Positions 17,552-26,864 are shown, counted from the stretch's first letter. The stretch: DNA of 64,000 bases from Azophilus sp965220425 (GCA_965220425.1 OZ244830.1:3782001-3846000), one strand, 5' to 3'. Translations and numbers: made by a program. Notes: generated by a model not told the origin, from the letters alone.

Positions 17552-17896
17552 TCAATCCGCGCGCAACGGTCGCAGAAATATTGCGCCGTTGAGATTGACG
17601 TCCATGACCCGGCGAAAGTCCTCGACCGGTTGCTCCATCAGTGAACCTACCCGGAGAATACCGGCGTTGTCGATCAGGAGTTTCGGCGGTTCGCCAAGGC
17701 GCTCCACCGCGGCCTGAACCTGCTCCGGGTCGGTGACGTCCGCCCCAAGCGCAACGCCGCCGACCGGCCCCGCGACCGCTTGCGCTTCATCGAGGCTGAG
17801 ATCCAGCACACCGACCCGGTAACCGCGGCGCGCCGCGTGATCGGCCATGCAGGCGCCAAGACCGTGGGCCGCGCCCGTTATCGGCGCAGTAGCCAA
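17552..17896 (-). pseudogene. SDR oxidoreductase, N-terminal half only
   Basis: 114 codons cover the Rossmann half (TGAAHGLGACMADHAARRG, VLDLSLDE, DNAGILRVGSL, VMDVNLNGAIFL), then stop at 17552 before the catalytic Ser and YxxxK regions. The first residues are fused to the decayed amidohydrolase sequence upstream. A whole SDR is about 250 residues, so more than half is gone. Confidence 0.75.
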
Positions 17897-17949
17897 AGGT
17901 GGCTCTTCCCTGTCCTGAAACCGGGCTCCAACCTATGAATCGGCCCCTG

Positions 17950-18524
17950 CCTGGACCTACGACCTCCGGGGCAGGCTGGTCGGCGTCTACGGCGCTCAAT
18001 CCTTCGGCGATGTGGATCGGGCGACACGGCCGCTGACCGAACTCCATTGCGAGCAGCGCATTGCCGCCCACCGATATTCGGGGACCGTGGACGATGCCGG
18101 CCTCGACCGCATCGCGCAGGTAGGTCGATGCCGGTCTGGAACAGGCTGTCCGGGTCGAGAATGCCGGTGACGCCCGCGCGATAGACCTTCTGGAGGTTGC
18201 GCGCCGCGACGATTGCGGACAGTCCCTCGCGGCGATGGAAAAACAGTTCGTCGTTGGAGCTGGGTTCGTCGAAGCTGATATGGCAGTGCGCATCGATCAG
18301 GCCCGGCATCACGGTCCTGCCCGTTGCATCGATGCGCTCCATGTCCCCGTTCGCCGGAGCATCGCCCGCACCTACCGAGACGATGCGTTCGCCGGAGCAT
18401 CGCCCGCACCTACCGAGACGATGCGTTCGCCGGCGACGGCGACATGGCCTGTCTTCGGCGCGTTGCCCAGGCCGTCGATGATGCGGCCGTTCTCGATGAT
18501 CAGGGTCGGCTGGTCGGGCGTCAT
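17950..18524 (-). pseudogene. Amidohydrolase (imidazolonepropionase-like), frameshifted N-terminal part
   Basis: ATG at 18524 overlaps the glnS stop (ATGA). The frame begins TPDQPTLIIENGRIIDGLGN, breaks in a 38-bp tandem duplication (18348-18423), resumes as RTVMPGLIDAHCHISFDEPS with the HxH metal motif (HCH), breaks again near 18127, and resumes as YLRDAVEAGIVHGPRISVGG. The C-terminal metal ligands are missing and the sequence runs into the truncated SDR near 17950. Clearly inactive. The overlap shows it was once translated with glnS. Confidence 0.8.
18348..18423. repeat. 38-bp tandem duplication
   Basis: Two identical 38-bp units (18348-18385 and 18386-18423), starting CGTTCGCCGGAGCATCGCCC, are followed by the first ten bases of a third. 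38 is not a multiple of three, so the duplication frameshifts the amidohydrolase gene. Confidence 0.95.
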
Positions 18525-20158
18525 GATTCGGGCCTCCACGAGTCCCGGAGCGTCACGACGCGATTGTAAGTCCCCGGCAGCCCGCTGTCCCGGCAGAAAT
18601 AACCGACGCGCTCGAACTGGAATCGCTCTTCGCCGCTCCCGGCGACGGCGGGCTCCACGAAGCCCTGCACGGTAACCAGCGAGTCTGGGTTCAGATCCTC
18701 CATGAAGGAGGCGGCGCGGGGGGCCGGCACCCGGCACAACCGGTCATACAACCGGATCTCCGCCGGTACCGCGGCATTGGCGGCCACCCAGTGGATGACC
18801 CCCGCCGGCTTGATACCGCTGGCGTCGCTGCCGCTCTTCGACTCCGGAACGTAGCTGCACAGCAGTTCCGTCACTTCCCCGTCGGCATCCGTGACCACCT
18901 CGTCGCAGCGCAGGATGTACGCATAGCGCAGGCGCACATGGGCGCCGGGCGAGAAACGCTTCCACTTGCGCGGCGGCGCAAACGAAAAATCCTCCCGCTC
19001 GATATAAAGCTCCGGGCCGAACGGCAGGGTGCGCGAGCCCAACTCCGGCCGGCGCGGGTGCCAGGGGCCTGCCAGGGCTTCGCCGGAACCCTCGTAGTTG
19101 GTGAGCCGCACCTTCAGCGGCCGGAGCACGCTCATCCCCCGTGGCGCCGCAGTCTCCAGGTCCCGCCGGATGCAGAACTCCAGCAGTTCGATTTTCTGCC
19201 GGCTGTCTTGCCTGGTGACGCCGGCCCGGCGGCAGAACTCGCGAATCGCCGCCGGTGGAACGCCGCGCCGGCGCAGCCCCGCCAGGGTGGGCATGCGGGG
19301 GTCGTCCCAGCCGTCGACCTCGCCCTCTTCCACCAGCCGCTGCAACAGGCGCTTGCTCATGACGGTGTATTCGAGCCCGAGCCTCGCGAACTCGATCTGG
19401 GGTGGATGGAAGTCGATGCTGATGTTATCGAGCACCCAGTCGTAGAGGGGGCGGTGGTCCTCGAATTCCAGGGTGCACAACGAGTGCGTGACGCCTTCCA
19501 GGGCATCGCAGATGCAATGCGTGAAGTCGTAGGTGGGGTAGATTACCCATCGATCGCCGGTGCGCTGATGCGCCGAGTGCCGAATGCGGTACAGCACCGG
19601 GTCGCGCATGTTGACATTGGCGGAGGCCATGTCGATTCTGGCGCGCAGCACATGGGCGCCGTCGGGAAACTCCCCCTGGCGCATCCGTTCCAGCAGGTCC
19701 AGGTTCTCCGCGATTGGCCGATCCTGATAGGGGCTGTCGGTTCCCGGTTCGGTCAGGGTACCCCGCATCGAGCGAATCTCCTGCCGGGTCAGGCTGCACA
19801 CATAGGCCTTGCCGTTCGTCACAAGTTCCACCGCCGCGTCGTAGAGCTGCTGGAAGTAGTCCGAGGCGAACGTCAGCCGGTCTTCCCAGCCGAAGCCGAG
19901 CCAGGCCAGGTCGCGCTGAATGGCTTCGACATAATCCTCGCTCTCCTTGAGCGGGTTGGTGTCGTCGAAGCGCAGGTAGGTGTGGCCGCCGTACTCCCGG
20001 GCCACACCGAAATTCAGGCAGATGCTCTTGGCGTGCCCGATGTGCAGGTAGCCGTTCGGCTCCGGCGGGAAGCGCGTGACCACGCCGTTCTCGACGATGC
20101 CCTCGGCGATATCGCGCTCGATGCGCCGGCGAATGAAATCCGTGCCTGCTTCAGTCAT
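18521..20158 (-). CDS. glnS: Glutaminyl-tRNA synthetase
   Basis: 545 residues from ATG at 20158 (the frame continues to 20221 but MTEAGTDFIRRRIERDIAEG matches the usual start). Class I signature HIGH is at residues 39-42 (YLHIGHAKS) and the KMSKS equivalent is VMSKR. Other hallmarks are RFPPEPNGYLHIGHAK, FDDTNPLKE, WVIYPTYDFTHCICDALEGV and the C-terminal beta-barrel anticodon-binding domain with GVIHWV. It attaches Gln to tRNA-Gln in the cytoplasm. The stop overlaps the broken amidohydrolase start. It is divergent from the transglutaminase-like gene, with a 100-bp shared upstream region. Confidence 0.97.
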   Translation of the reverse strand: MTEAGTDFIRRRIERDIAEGIVENGVVTRFPPEPNGYLHIGHAKSICLNFGVAREYGGHTYLRFDDTNPLKESEDYVEAIQRDLAWLGFGWEDRLTFASDYFQQLYDAAVELVTNGKAYVCSLTRQEIRSMRGTLTEPGTDSPYQDRPIAENLDLLERMRQGEFPDGAHVLRARIDMASANVNMRDPVLYRIRHSAHQRTGDRWVIYPTYDFTHCICDALEGVTHSLCTLEFEDHRPLYDWVLDNISIDFHPPQIEFARLGLEYTVMSKRLLQRLVEEGEVDGWDDPRMPTLAGLRRRGVPPAAIREFCRRAGVTRQDSRQKIELLEFCIRRDLETAAPRGMSVLRPLKVRLTNYEGSGEALAGPWHPRRPELGSRTLPFGPELYIEREDFSFAPPRKWKRFSPGAHVRLRYAYILRCDEVVTDADGEVTELLCSYVPESKSGSDASGIKPAGVIHWVAANAAVPAEIRLYDRLCRVPAPRAASFMEDLNPDSLVTVQGFVEPAVAGSGEERFQFERVGYFCRDSGLPGTYNRVVTLRDSWRPES

Positions 20159-20261
20159 GACAAATGCCCGCGCTCTCTGTTCCTTCGCTGGTGAACCCAC
20201 AAAAGCATAACCTCTTTTCACCCACTACAATGCGGTACGTCCCTACCGATACGGAGCACGC

Positions 20262-21662
20262 TTGCTCATTCGCGTTTTCCTGGGAGTGCTGGCGCTGTTG
20301 TCGGCCGGCCTGTACGTCCTTTGGCTCGATGCGGCCCAGCCTGCGGAGATTCGGAGCGCAGCCCGGTTGTCGGGAGAGCGCTGGTATCGCCTGCTGATGC
20401 AGGGCGAGCACATCGGCTATGTCCACACCCGTTCCTGGCGCGGCCCCCGGGGAGACTGGCGCTTTGAAACCCTGACGCACTTCTCGCTGAACGGAGAAGC
20501 TCCGGTGAGCATCAGCGACCGGCTGGAGTTTCAGGCCGCACCGCCCTACGCCCTGAGTTCTGCCGAGCACTGGAGCCGCCGCGGCGGCGCCGATCCCGAA
20601 GGCGTCATCGTCGAATCCGACGGGGAAGCGACAACCAACACCTTCGTTCGCGGCGCGGAGATGGATTTCCGTCCAGCCGACTGGAATTACAGGCTGCGCG
20701 ACTACGTGGGCCTCGAAGTCTGGCTCGCTCGGGACCGGCCCCGCGAGGGAGACCGGTTTACCGCCAGGATGCCCGATTTCGACCGGGGCGAGCCCGTCAA
20801 TCGGACATTCCGCATCGTCGGGGAGAACTCCACCGGCTACCTCGTGGAAAGCCCGGCCCCGTTGCGCGCAACCACCATTCAGCTCAACCGTCGATTCGTT
20901 CCCGTAGAACTGTCCATGGCGGGGATTTTCGTCGTGGCACGCGCGACCCGCAGCGATGCGCTCGCCGCACGCACGCCGCTGCACCTCACCGACTTCCGCA
21001 TTCCCCTGGACCGGCGCCTGGAGAACCTGGAAGACATCGAGCGCCTGCGGCTGGCCGGCGGCCGCGGGCTCGACTTGAGCCGAATCTGGCCGCAAGCGCG
21101 CCGCGCCGCCGGTGGGTGGCGGCTGGAATTTTCGGCGAACCCCATTTCCAGCCGCGATAACCCGTCTTCCGCATTGGCCGAAACCTTGCGTTATCCCATC
21201 GCCCATCCCCAAGTGACGCGCCTCGCCCGGCAAGCGGTCGGCGACAGCGAGGATAGGGAAGAATCGCTGGCTCGCCTGGTCGGGTTCGTCCACGAATTCA
21301 TCGCCTACCGCCCGCGAGGGCCGCAACGGACGGTGCTGGAAACGATCGCCGAGCGTAGCGGCGACTGTACGGAATACGCAGACCTCCTTACCGCCATGGC
21401 CCGCTCCGCCGGCTTGCCGGCGCGAACGGTGATGGGATTGGCCTATAGCGAGAGCGCTCAGGCCGCACTGGCATTCCATGCCTGGAACGAAGTCTCGGTG
21501 AACGGCGCCTGGCTGGCCGTCGACCCCACCTGGAATCAATTGCGCGCCGATGCCACGCACATCCCCCTGCCCGACAACCAGGCCGCCCTCTTGCAGTCGA
21601 TGCAGGGCCGGAACCCGCTTGCGTTCACGATCGAGGCGGTCCGCTATTCCGAGGAAACCTGA
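20262..21662 (+). CDS. Membrane-anchored transglutaminase-like protein
   Basis: 466 residues from TTG at 20262, with GGAG about 8 nt upstream. An N-terminal anchor (LIRVFLGVLALLSAGLYVLW) precedes a long beta-rich region and a C-terminal transglutaminase-like core: Cys369 in SGDCTEYADLL, His406 in FHAWNEV and Asp421 in DPTWNQ form the triad. Bacterial members act as periplasmic cysteine proteases or peptide-processing enzymes, not classical transglutaminases. It is monocistronic, and its specific substrate is unknown. Confidence 0.87.
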   Translation: MLIRVFLGVLALLSAGLYVLWLDAAQPAEIRSAARLSGERWYRLLMQGEHIGYVHTRSWRGPRGDWRFETLTHFSLNGEAPVSISDRLEFQAAPPYALSSAEHWSRRGGADPEGVIVESDGEATTNTFVRGAEMDFRPADWNYRLRDYVGLEVWLARDRPREGDRFTARMPDFDRGEPVNRTFRIVGENSTGYLVESPAPLRATTIQLNRRFVPVELSMAGIFVVARATRSDALAARTPLHLTDFRIPLDRRLENLEDIERLRLAGGRGLDLSRIWPQARRAAGGWRLEFSANPISSRDNPSSALAETLRYPIAHPQVTRLARQAVGDSEDREESLARLVGFVHEFIAYRPRGPQRTVLETIAERSGDCTEYADLLTAMARSAGLPARTVMGLAYSESAQAALAFHAWNEVSVNGAWLAVDPTWNQLRADATHIPLPDNQAALLQSMQGRNPLAFTIEAVRYSEET

Positions 21663-21765
21663 CCGGGCGCGTCTGACGGATTATCGCCTACCGAAGAACC
21701 GCCCGTTGCAAGCACCCGAACACCGGCATCGCAACTGCGGCCCGCGAAATCGCGGGGCGCCCCGG

Positions 21766-21842
21766 CCCGCATCGCGCACCCGCTTCTTGCCGCGGACGCC
21801 GAGGCGCTTGCCCCCGCGACGAAAGTCGGTCGGCGATGCGGG
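21766..21842. repeat. Interspersed palindromic repeat R1, copy c
   Basis: A degenerate short copy (CCCGCATCGCGCACCCGCTT to AGTCGGTCGGCGATGCGGG). Its right end touches the stop codon of the ABM-domain gene at 21843. Confidence 0.75.
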
Positions 21843-22145
21843 CTACAGGACCGCCTCGAACAACTCCAGTTCCGGATGCCCCAGATAAGTGCCCTTGGGC
21901 GCGCTCGCCTGGGCGTGCGCCCTGCGGAAATTCTCGGATTGGGTCCAGGCTTCGAAGGCTTCGCCCGACTCCCAGGTGGAGTGGGAGGCGTACAGGACAT
22001 GGTCCTCGCGCACCGGCCCCTTCAGCAGGGAAAACGACTTGAAGCCGGGAACTTCCGACAGGTAGGAACCCCGCTGCCGCCAGACCCGCTCGAATCCTTC
22101 CTCGAAGCCCTGGGCGATCTTGAATCGGTTCATTGCAATGAACAT
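21843..22145 (-). CDS. Antibiotic biosynthesis monooxygenase (ABM)-domain protein, HmoA/IsdG-like
   Basis: 100 residues, a complete single ABM domain: MFIAMNRFKI strand, FERVWRQRGSYLSEVPGF, SLLKGP, LYASHSTWESGEAFEAWTQS and FRRAH. Small dimeric ferredoxin-like enzymes of this type include heme-degrading monooxygenases and quinol monooxygenases. The Asn/Trp/His set expected of IsdG-type heme oxygenases is suggested (MNRFK, STWES, RRAHAQ), so heme degradation is the first guess. It stands alone between an R1 repeat and the YbgA-like gene. A gap with no gene follows from 22146 to 22314. Confidence 0.82.
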   Translation of the reverse strand: MFIAMNRFKIAQGFEEGFERVWRQRGSYLSEVPGFKSFSLLKGPVREDHVLYASHSTWESGEAFEAWTQSENFRRAHAQASAPKGTYLGHPELELFEAVL

Positions 22146-22314
22146 CTATACCTCCGATTGACTGTTCATTCGGTGTGGCCGGCGCGCTGTCGAAGGCCGC
22201 TCATGCATCGCCGGACCACCAGGGCTGCCGAAATCGGTGTCCGGGCGTTTCAGACGGAAATGGCGCGCACGCCGGTCGTTGAACGTGGCTGTTTCGAGCC
22301 GGCGCATATTCCGC

Positions 22315-23352
22315 TCAAGTCTCTCCGCGCAAACCTTCACCGGCCGTCCAGGGCGGCCGCAGATACACCTGGTTGACGAGATACGGATCCGGACGATCCG
22401 CCAGCCGGCGCAACAGCAGTCCGCGGGGTTCCCGAAGCGGCACGCCGCCCCGGCGGTACTTCTCGATCAGTCCGGACATTTCGCGTCGCGCGCCGCTGTC
22501 CAGAAGGCGGCTCAGATAACCTTGCAGATGCGATAGCACATTGGCATGGCCACCCCGGGTGGCGGGTTTGCTCAAGCCTTCCATCAAACATTCCAGGAAA
22601 CGCTCGGCCGTGCCGGACAACCCCGTCCCCGCTCTCCCCGGCCGTTGCGCGGAAGGCTCGGCTCGCCACCCGTGCCCTTCCGGATTACCCAGCAACAGGC
22701 CTGCCCGCCGGTAGTGCCGGACGCTGTGGGCCATGAGCAGATACTGGTAGCGGCTGTGAAATTCCATCAGACGGGCCGGCGTCAGTCCTGCGTCGCAAAG
22801 CCGGCGCCAGTGGGCATAGGCGAATACCCGGGCGAGAAAACTCTCGCGAATCTCCGCTTCGAACAGCCGTCCGTTCTCCTCCATCGGCAGCCGGGGATGC
22901 CGGTCGGACAACTCGCGCGCGTAGGCGCCGCGACCGGTGCGGCGGACGGGCCCGCCGCCGTCGGCGCCGTGCACGGGTACGGAATACAACCCGCAACTCG
23001 GCGACCGCTCCATGAAAACGTACCCGTACACACGGCGCAGTTGCCCGGAGCGGGAGCGGGCATACGCCTCGAGTTCCGCGGTCACATCGACGCTCGGATC
23101 CCGGACACCCAGCACCCGGGGAACATCCCCATCGCCAACCAGTTGAATCGGCGGCCTGGGGACAGGCATGCCGATGCCGACCTCCGGACAGATCGGCACG
23201 TAGGAAAGGACGCCGTCCAACGCTTCATGAGGAAACGATGACCAGGCATCGCTGCCGTCGTAACGTACCGCGGCGCCCGTGAGGCACTCGCTGATCGCGA
23301 CCGGCAGCGGTGGAACCGGCTGAGACGGAATTTCGACGGACGTGGGTTTCAC
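22315..23352 (-). CDS. DUF523/DUF1722 protein (YbgA-like)
   Basis: 345 residues from GTG at 23352. The N-terminal DUF523 domain shows ISECLTGAAVRYDG, YVPICPEVGIGMPVPRPPI and ERSPSCGLYSV, with conserved Cys in ECLTG, ICPE and SCG. The C-terminal DUF1722 domain starts about residue 195 (FLARVFAYAHWRRL, FHSRYQYLLMAHS, YLNR-type helices, ending EPRGLLLRRLADRPDPYLVNQ). E. coli YbgA and related fused proteins have this order and are often next to photolyase genes; none is present here. Function is unproven, though links to tRNA or redox chemistry have been proposed for DUF523. Longer readings to 23526 run into non-homologous sequence. Confidence 0.85.
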   Translation of the reverse strand: MKPTSVEIPSQPVPPLPVAISECLTGAAVRYDGSDAWSSFPHEALDGVLSYVPICPEVGIGMPVPRPPIQLVGDGDVPRVLGVRDPSVDVTAELEAYARSRSGQLRRVYGYVFMERSPSCGLYSVPVHGADGGGPVRRTGRGAYARELSDRHPRLPMEENGRLFEAEIRESFLARVFAYAHWRRLCDAGLTPARLMEFHSRYQYLLMAHSVRHYRRAGLLLGNPEGHGWRAEPSAQRPGRAGTGLSGTAERFLECLMEGLSKPATRGGHANVLSHLQGYLSRLLDSGARREMSGLIEKYRRGGVPLREPRGLLLRRLADRPDPYLVNQVYLRPPWTAGEGLRGET

Positions 23353-23640
23353 CTGGGCGTGGCGACGAAGTCCCAGACCCTGTCGGCGCCGAGCGCCGCA
23401 ATACGCGCTGCCAGCCGCGTCTGCCAGTACACCTCGCCGCCGAATTCTTCCCGCCATGTCCAGAGGCGGCGCGTGAAACGGTGCAGTCATTCCCTGGACG
23501 ATCCGGCTGGCTGGAGAGGAAGCCAACTCTAATTGCAGGGTCCGGTTGAACGCAACGTTGACTGGTGTCTGGCGCGCGGACAGTTTTGGCCGTCATGCGC
23601 GCAATTCCGCACTCGACGTTGCAAGTTGCGGGGAGGGCGA

Positions 23641-23683
23641 GTGCATCGGCGTCCGCAGCAGGAAGTCGGTGAGCGATGCGGGC
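23641..23683. repeat. Interspersed palindromic repeat R1, half copy d
   Basis: Only the right half is present (GCATCGGCGTCCGCAGCAGG then AAGTCGGTGAGCGATGCGGG). It lies in a gene-free 450-bp stretch (23353-23807). A short open piece after it (LLLYFCSLILDPEGHRKWAE, about 23730-23790) is too small to name. Confidence 0.75.
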
Positions 23684-23807
23684 CAGGCTGCGATGCAGGA
23701 GGCGCGACTCACCAGGAACCACAAGGAGCTGCTGCTGTATTTCTGCTCCCTGATCCTCGATCCGGAAGGTCACCGCAAATGGGCCGAGAGCGTCAGGGAC
23801 AAGCTAA

Positions 23808-24094
23808 CCCGCATATCTCACCAAGTCGCTTGTTGAGTCACTGAATGTCATTGCGTTTCAATCAGGTACCTTCGCTTTTTAGAGGTTCTGCCGGGCACAG
23901 ACTGCGCTGGCCGCGCCCTCGCTGGTCTTTTGCCCGCGTGCGCGCACATGCTCGCTCCACCATAGGCGGGGCTATGCTTTAAGCTCGCGAGCACGCGCAC
24001 GGAGCCCTCAGCCGGGGAGCGCGAGGGGCTTGCCTCTCGCATGTGGACCAGAAAATCCTGCGCGATCATCGCGGCCCTTGGTGAGATATGCGGG
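23808..24094. repeat. Interspersed inverted-repeat element R2, copy a (287 bp)
   Basis: Termini CCCGCATATCTCACCAAG and CTTGGTGAGATATGCGGG are inverted repeats. The same 287 bp occurs in opposite orientation at 54561-54847 and a shorter relative at 47100-47341. No coding capacity. The terminal sequence resembles that of R1 (CCCGCAT then CTCACCAA), so the families may use the same transposase. Confidence 0.88.
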
Positions 24095-24125
24095 CTAACC
24101 AGCCGGGAACGGGAAAGACCGGGCC

Positions 24126-24536
24126 TCACGCCCCGATTACGTTGACCAGCACTTCCCGGTTATCCCGGTGATGCCGGTGCTCCCACAGGAAAATGCCCTG
24201 CCAGGTACCCAGGGCCAGTTCGCCGCCCACCAGGGGAATCGACAGACTGGTGGCGGTCAGTGCCGACTTGATATGGGCCGGCATGTCGTCCGGCCCCTCG
24301 GTCGTATGGGTATAGAGGGTGTCGAGCTCGGGCACCAGACGATTGAGCCAGCGTTCCAGATCTTCGCTGACGCTGGGATCCGCATTTTCCTGTATGAGCA
24401 GGCTCGCCGACGTATGCCGGATGAACAGCGTCACCAGTCCCTCCGTCACGCCACATCCGCGCACCGTTTCCGTCACTTCCCGCGTGATTTCACGCAGACC
24501 CTGCCGGCCGGCGCTTACGGTCAGCTTCAAATTCAT
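24126..24536 (-). CDS. yjbQ: YjbQ/UPF0047 family protein
   Basis: 136 residues from ATG at 24536 (MNLKLTVSAG). Family signature residues are visible: LFIRHTSASLLIQENADPSV, YTHTTEGPDDMPAHIKSAL, and GTWQGIFLWEHRHHRD, with several conserved His and Glu. E. coli YjbQ has secondary thiamine-phosphate synthase activity in vitro; the physiological role is open. Longer in-frame readings go into the R1e repeat, so 24536 is preferred. Flanked by R2a downstream and R1e upstream. Confidence 0.9.
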   Translation of the reverse strand: MNLKLTVSAGRQGLREITREVTETVRGCGVTEGLVTLFIRHTSASLLIQENADPSVSEDLERWLNRLVPELDTLYTHTTEGPDDMPAHIKSALTATSLSIPLVGGELALGTWQGIFLWEHRHHRDNREVLVNVIGA

Positions 24537-24622
24537 TCGGTCTGGCCCTTCGGTGTCGTTCCATTTCACAGAATACCGTAGCGCCGGGCGCAATTCCCGT
24601 GATCTGTCCGAATACGCCTTAT

Positions 24623-24692
24623 CCGCATCGCTCACCGACTTCCTGCTGCGGACGCCGATGCGCTCGCGACGAAAATTGGTGAGCGATGCGGG
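24623..24692. repeat. Interspersed palindromic repeat R1, copy e (70 bp)
   Basis: A compact copy in which left and right halves are joined with almost no spacer (CGGACGCCGATGCG then CTCGCGACGAAAATTGG). Only 4 bp separate it from the inverted-repeat element at 24697. Confidence 0.85.
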
Positions 24693-24696
24693 CCAA

Positions 24697-24959
24697 GGCC
24701 TGTTAACGCTATCTGCGTGGGCTCTGCCGAGAGCCGTTTTTTCGTCCAGCAAGGCGGAGCGAGTGTAGTGTGGTCACTCCACATGAGCGAGCGACAACGC
24801 TGCTGGCGGAACAACGGACTCGGCCCTCCGGGTTGGGCCTGAAACAGCGCCACTCTGTGATGCTCTTCGTTTATTTGGCTGGGCCAAACCGCACTCCTCG
24901 CGCCTTGATTGGCGCTGTTTCAGACCCAACAGAGCCCACGCAGATAGCGTTAACAGGCC
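24697..24959. mobile_element. Miniature inverted-repeat element, 263 bp, 30-bp perfect termini
   Basis: The first 30 bp (from GGCCTGTTAACGCTATCTGC, 24697-24726) are exactly inverted at 24930-24959. Inside, GTTGGGCCTGAAACAGCGCC (about 24833-24852) is inverted at 24911-24930 as GGCGCTGTTTCAGACCCAAC with one mismatch, giving a second hairpin. There is no open frame of note, so it is a non-autonomous element. I cannot assign the IS family without a database. Confidence 0.85.
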
Positions 24960-24986
24960 CTAGTCGAGTTCCATTGGAGCACCGGG

Positions 24987-26864
24987 TCAGGGCACACCGT
25001 ACAGGCGTTCGTGGGCTTCCCGGAACAAGGCTTCGGCCGCGACGGCCTGTGCCAGGTCAGGCTCGTCCGGAGTGAGTTTCTCGCCGTCGTAGCGCCAGCC
25101 CAGCAAGCCGCCGCCACGCACCAGAGCGGTCATACGGTCTCGGCCCAGCAGGCCCACCTCGTGGTGCAGCTCAACCGGCACGGGCCCGTCGCCGGTCAAC
25201 AGGTTGCGGCCGTAGAAGGGTTCTTCCGGCGTGATGCCGAGCAGGTCGAACAGGGTCACCGCCAGGCTCATGATGGAACCCTGGTGCTCGATAGTCGCCG
25301 GCGGCAGCTTGCCCGGGCTGTAGAGCACCAGCGGCACCCGGAAACCGCCCGCCGGTATCAGCGCCGGGCCTTCGTGCACCGGCCCGTGGTCCACCGCTAC
25401 CACGAACAGCGTGTCTTCGAACCACGGGCGGCGCTCCGCCTCGTCGAAGAATTCGCCCAGCGCCCAGTCGGCGTAGGCGATCGCGTAGTCCCGCCGCCGC
25501 TGGTCCGGGGGAAAGTCGATGCGGCCGGCGGGAAAGTCGAAGGGACGGTGGTTGGAGACCGTCAGCGTGGTCAACATCACCCGCTCGAAGACTCCGCTGA
25601 GCCGGTCCATTTCTTCGAGAACCTTGTCGAACAGTATTTCGTCGGCCACCCCCCAACTGGTCTCGAACCAGCGGTCGTCGAAATCGAAGCGACTCAGCAT
25701 CTCGTGATAGCCGATGCGGCGCCAATAGTCGTGGAAGCTGGTAAACCCCGGCCAGCCGCCGTAGACGAAGACGGTGCGAAAGCCGGCCCTGCCCAGTTCC
25801 CGCGGCAAGGAGGACATCTTCTCCAAACCCGGCTCGGTGGTGAACACCACGCCGGGCAAGGGCGGATACGCATTCAGAATGGCCTCGAGCCCCCGGATCG
25901 TGAAGCCTCCGGTCGCATAGACGGACTCGAACGACACCCCCCGCTCGGCGAGAGCGCTTATCTTCGGCAGGTAGCGCGCCCGTGCTTCCGGATTCCGCCA
26001 GAACTCACCGCCCAGTGACTCTTCGATGATCAGCATCACATGCCTGAAATCCTGCCCCGCGACCATCGACGATGGAATCCCTCCGCCGTCCGCGGCGTCC
26101 TCGCCCGGTTGCTCCCGGCGCTGACCGGCCGCGACCGCCCGAGCGACGGCGGGGTCTTCCGGATCCGGTTGCCAATAGAAGCCCCGCCAGACGCTCTGAT
26201 CCACTCGCGCCGCCATCAGCATGCTCAGGTAGCCGTTGCTGCCGAGGTGGTGAATGTGCCTCGAATGGCCGGCGGCGCCCGGTGTGCCGAAACCCGCCAC
26301 GACGGCCCCCAACAGGATCCATAGCGTGCAAACGGCCCGGTCCACAGCGGTGACGCGATCCGGCAGCCAGCGGCCTATCCACCGGGTGGCGAGCCAGATC
26401 AGGGCTAGAAAAGGTATGGCGAACAGCCCAACGTGGAACTGATCGTCGAGAAAAACGAGCACCTCGCGCGGGTATTCCACATAGTGGAGCACAAACCGAT
26501 CGAAGCGGCTCTGGAACTCCAGCCAGTAGGTGTAATCGGCAATGAATTCGATGGCGATCAGGGCCAATACAGCGCCAAGCCACCAGCGCGCGAATCGCGC
26601 GCCGATCAGGAAGCCGACGCCCAGACAGCCGAGAACCAGGAACAGCGCCTGCAGATCGCTGACCAGGCCAAGAAGAATGGCGACGAGCCGATCGCCTGCG
26701 GGCTCCTCCTCCAGTCCGTAGGCAATGAACGATCGGAATGCCAGCCCGGGGCAGAACCAGAGACCCGCAAACCACAGCCAGAATGCCGCCGGTACACCTG
26801 CCCTGGCCCGCGAAACCGCGTCCGCGGAGGACTTACCGCCGTTCTTGCCCCATCTAGCCCGCAT
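24987..26864 (-). CDS. LTA-synthase-family membrane sulfatase/phosphatase-type transferase
   Basis: 625 residues. Four to five N-terminal membrane segments (FWLWFAGLWFCPGLAF; LVAILLGLVSDLQALFLVLG; GAVLALIAIEFIADYTYW; GLFAIPFLALIWLATRWI; AVCTLWILLGAVVAGFG) precede a sulfatase-fold domain starting RHVMLIIEESLGGEF. The nucleophile is probably the Thr in YATGGFTIRGLEA; later ligands lie in VAVDHGPVHEGPALIP, and VSNHRPFDFP is typical of the LtaS/OpgB group. Such enzymes move phosphoglycerol or similar head groups in the periplasm. The start at 26864 is inside repeat R1f, so the native N-terminus may begin further in. It lies downstream of the lipid-transport operon on the same strand. Confidence 0.85.
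   Translation of the reverse strand: MRARWGKNGGKSSADAVSRARAGVPAAFWLWFAGLWFCPGLAFRSFIAYGLEEEPAGDRLVAILLGLVSDLQALFLVLGCLGVGFLIGARFARWWLGAVLALIAIEFIADYTYWLEFQSRFDRFVLHYVEYPREVLVFLDDQFHVGLFAIPFLALIWLATRWIGRWLPDRVTAVDRAVCTLWILLGAVVAGFGTPGAAGHSRHIHHLGSNGYLSMLMAARVDQSVWRGFYWQPDPEDPAVARAVAAGQRREQPGEDAADGGGIPSSMVAGQDFRHVMLIIEESLGGEFWRNPEARARYLPKISALAERGVSFESVYATGGFTIRGLEAILNAYPPLPGVVFTTEPGLEKMSSLPRELGRAGFRTVFVYGGWPGFTSFHDYWRRIGYHEMLSRFDFDDRWFETSWGVADEILFDKVLEEMDRLSGVFERVMLTTLTVSNHRPFDFPAGRIDFPPDQRRRDYAIAYADWALGEFFDEAERRPWFEDTLFVVAVDHGPVHEGPALIPAGGFRVPLVLYSPGKLPPATIEHQGSIMSLAVTLFDLLGITPEEPFYGRNLLTGDGPVPVELHHEVGLLGRDRMTALVRGGGLLGWRYDGEKLTPDEPDLAQAVAAEALFREAHERLYGVP

Noticed and set aside
18791..20194. 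467-codon forward frame opposite glnS
   Set aside because: Shadow of glnS with no family features and biased composition.
23353..23640. Upstream extension of the DUF523/DUF1722 gene or a separate small gene
   Set aside because: Frames there lack homology; one frame (RLWTWREEFGGEVYWQTRL) looked coding but is short and has no recognised family.
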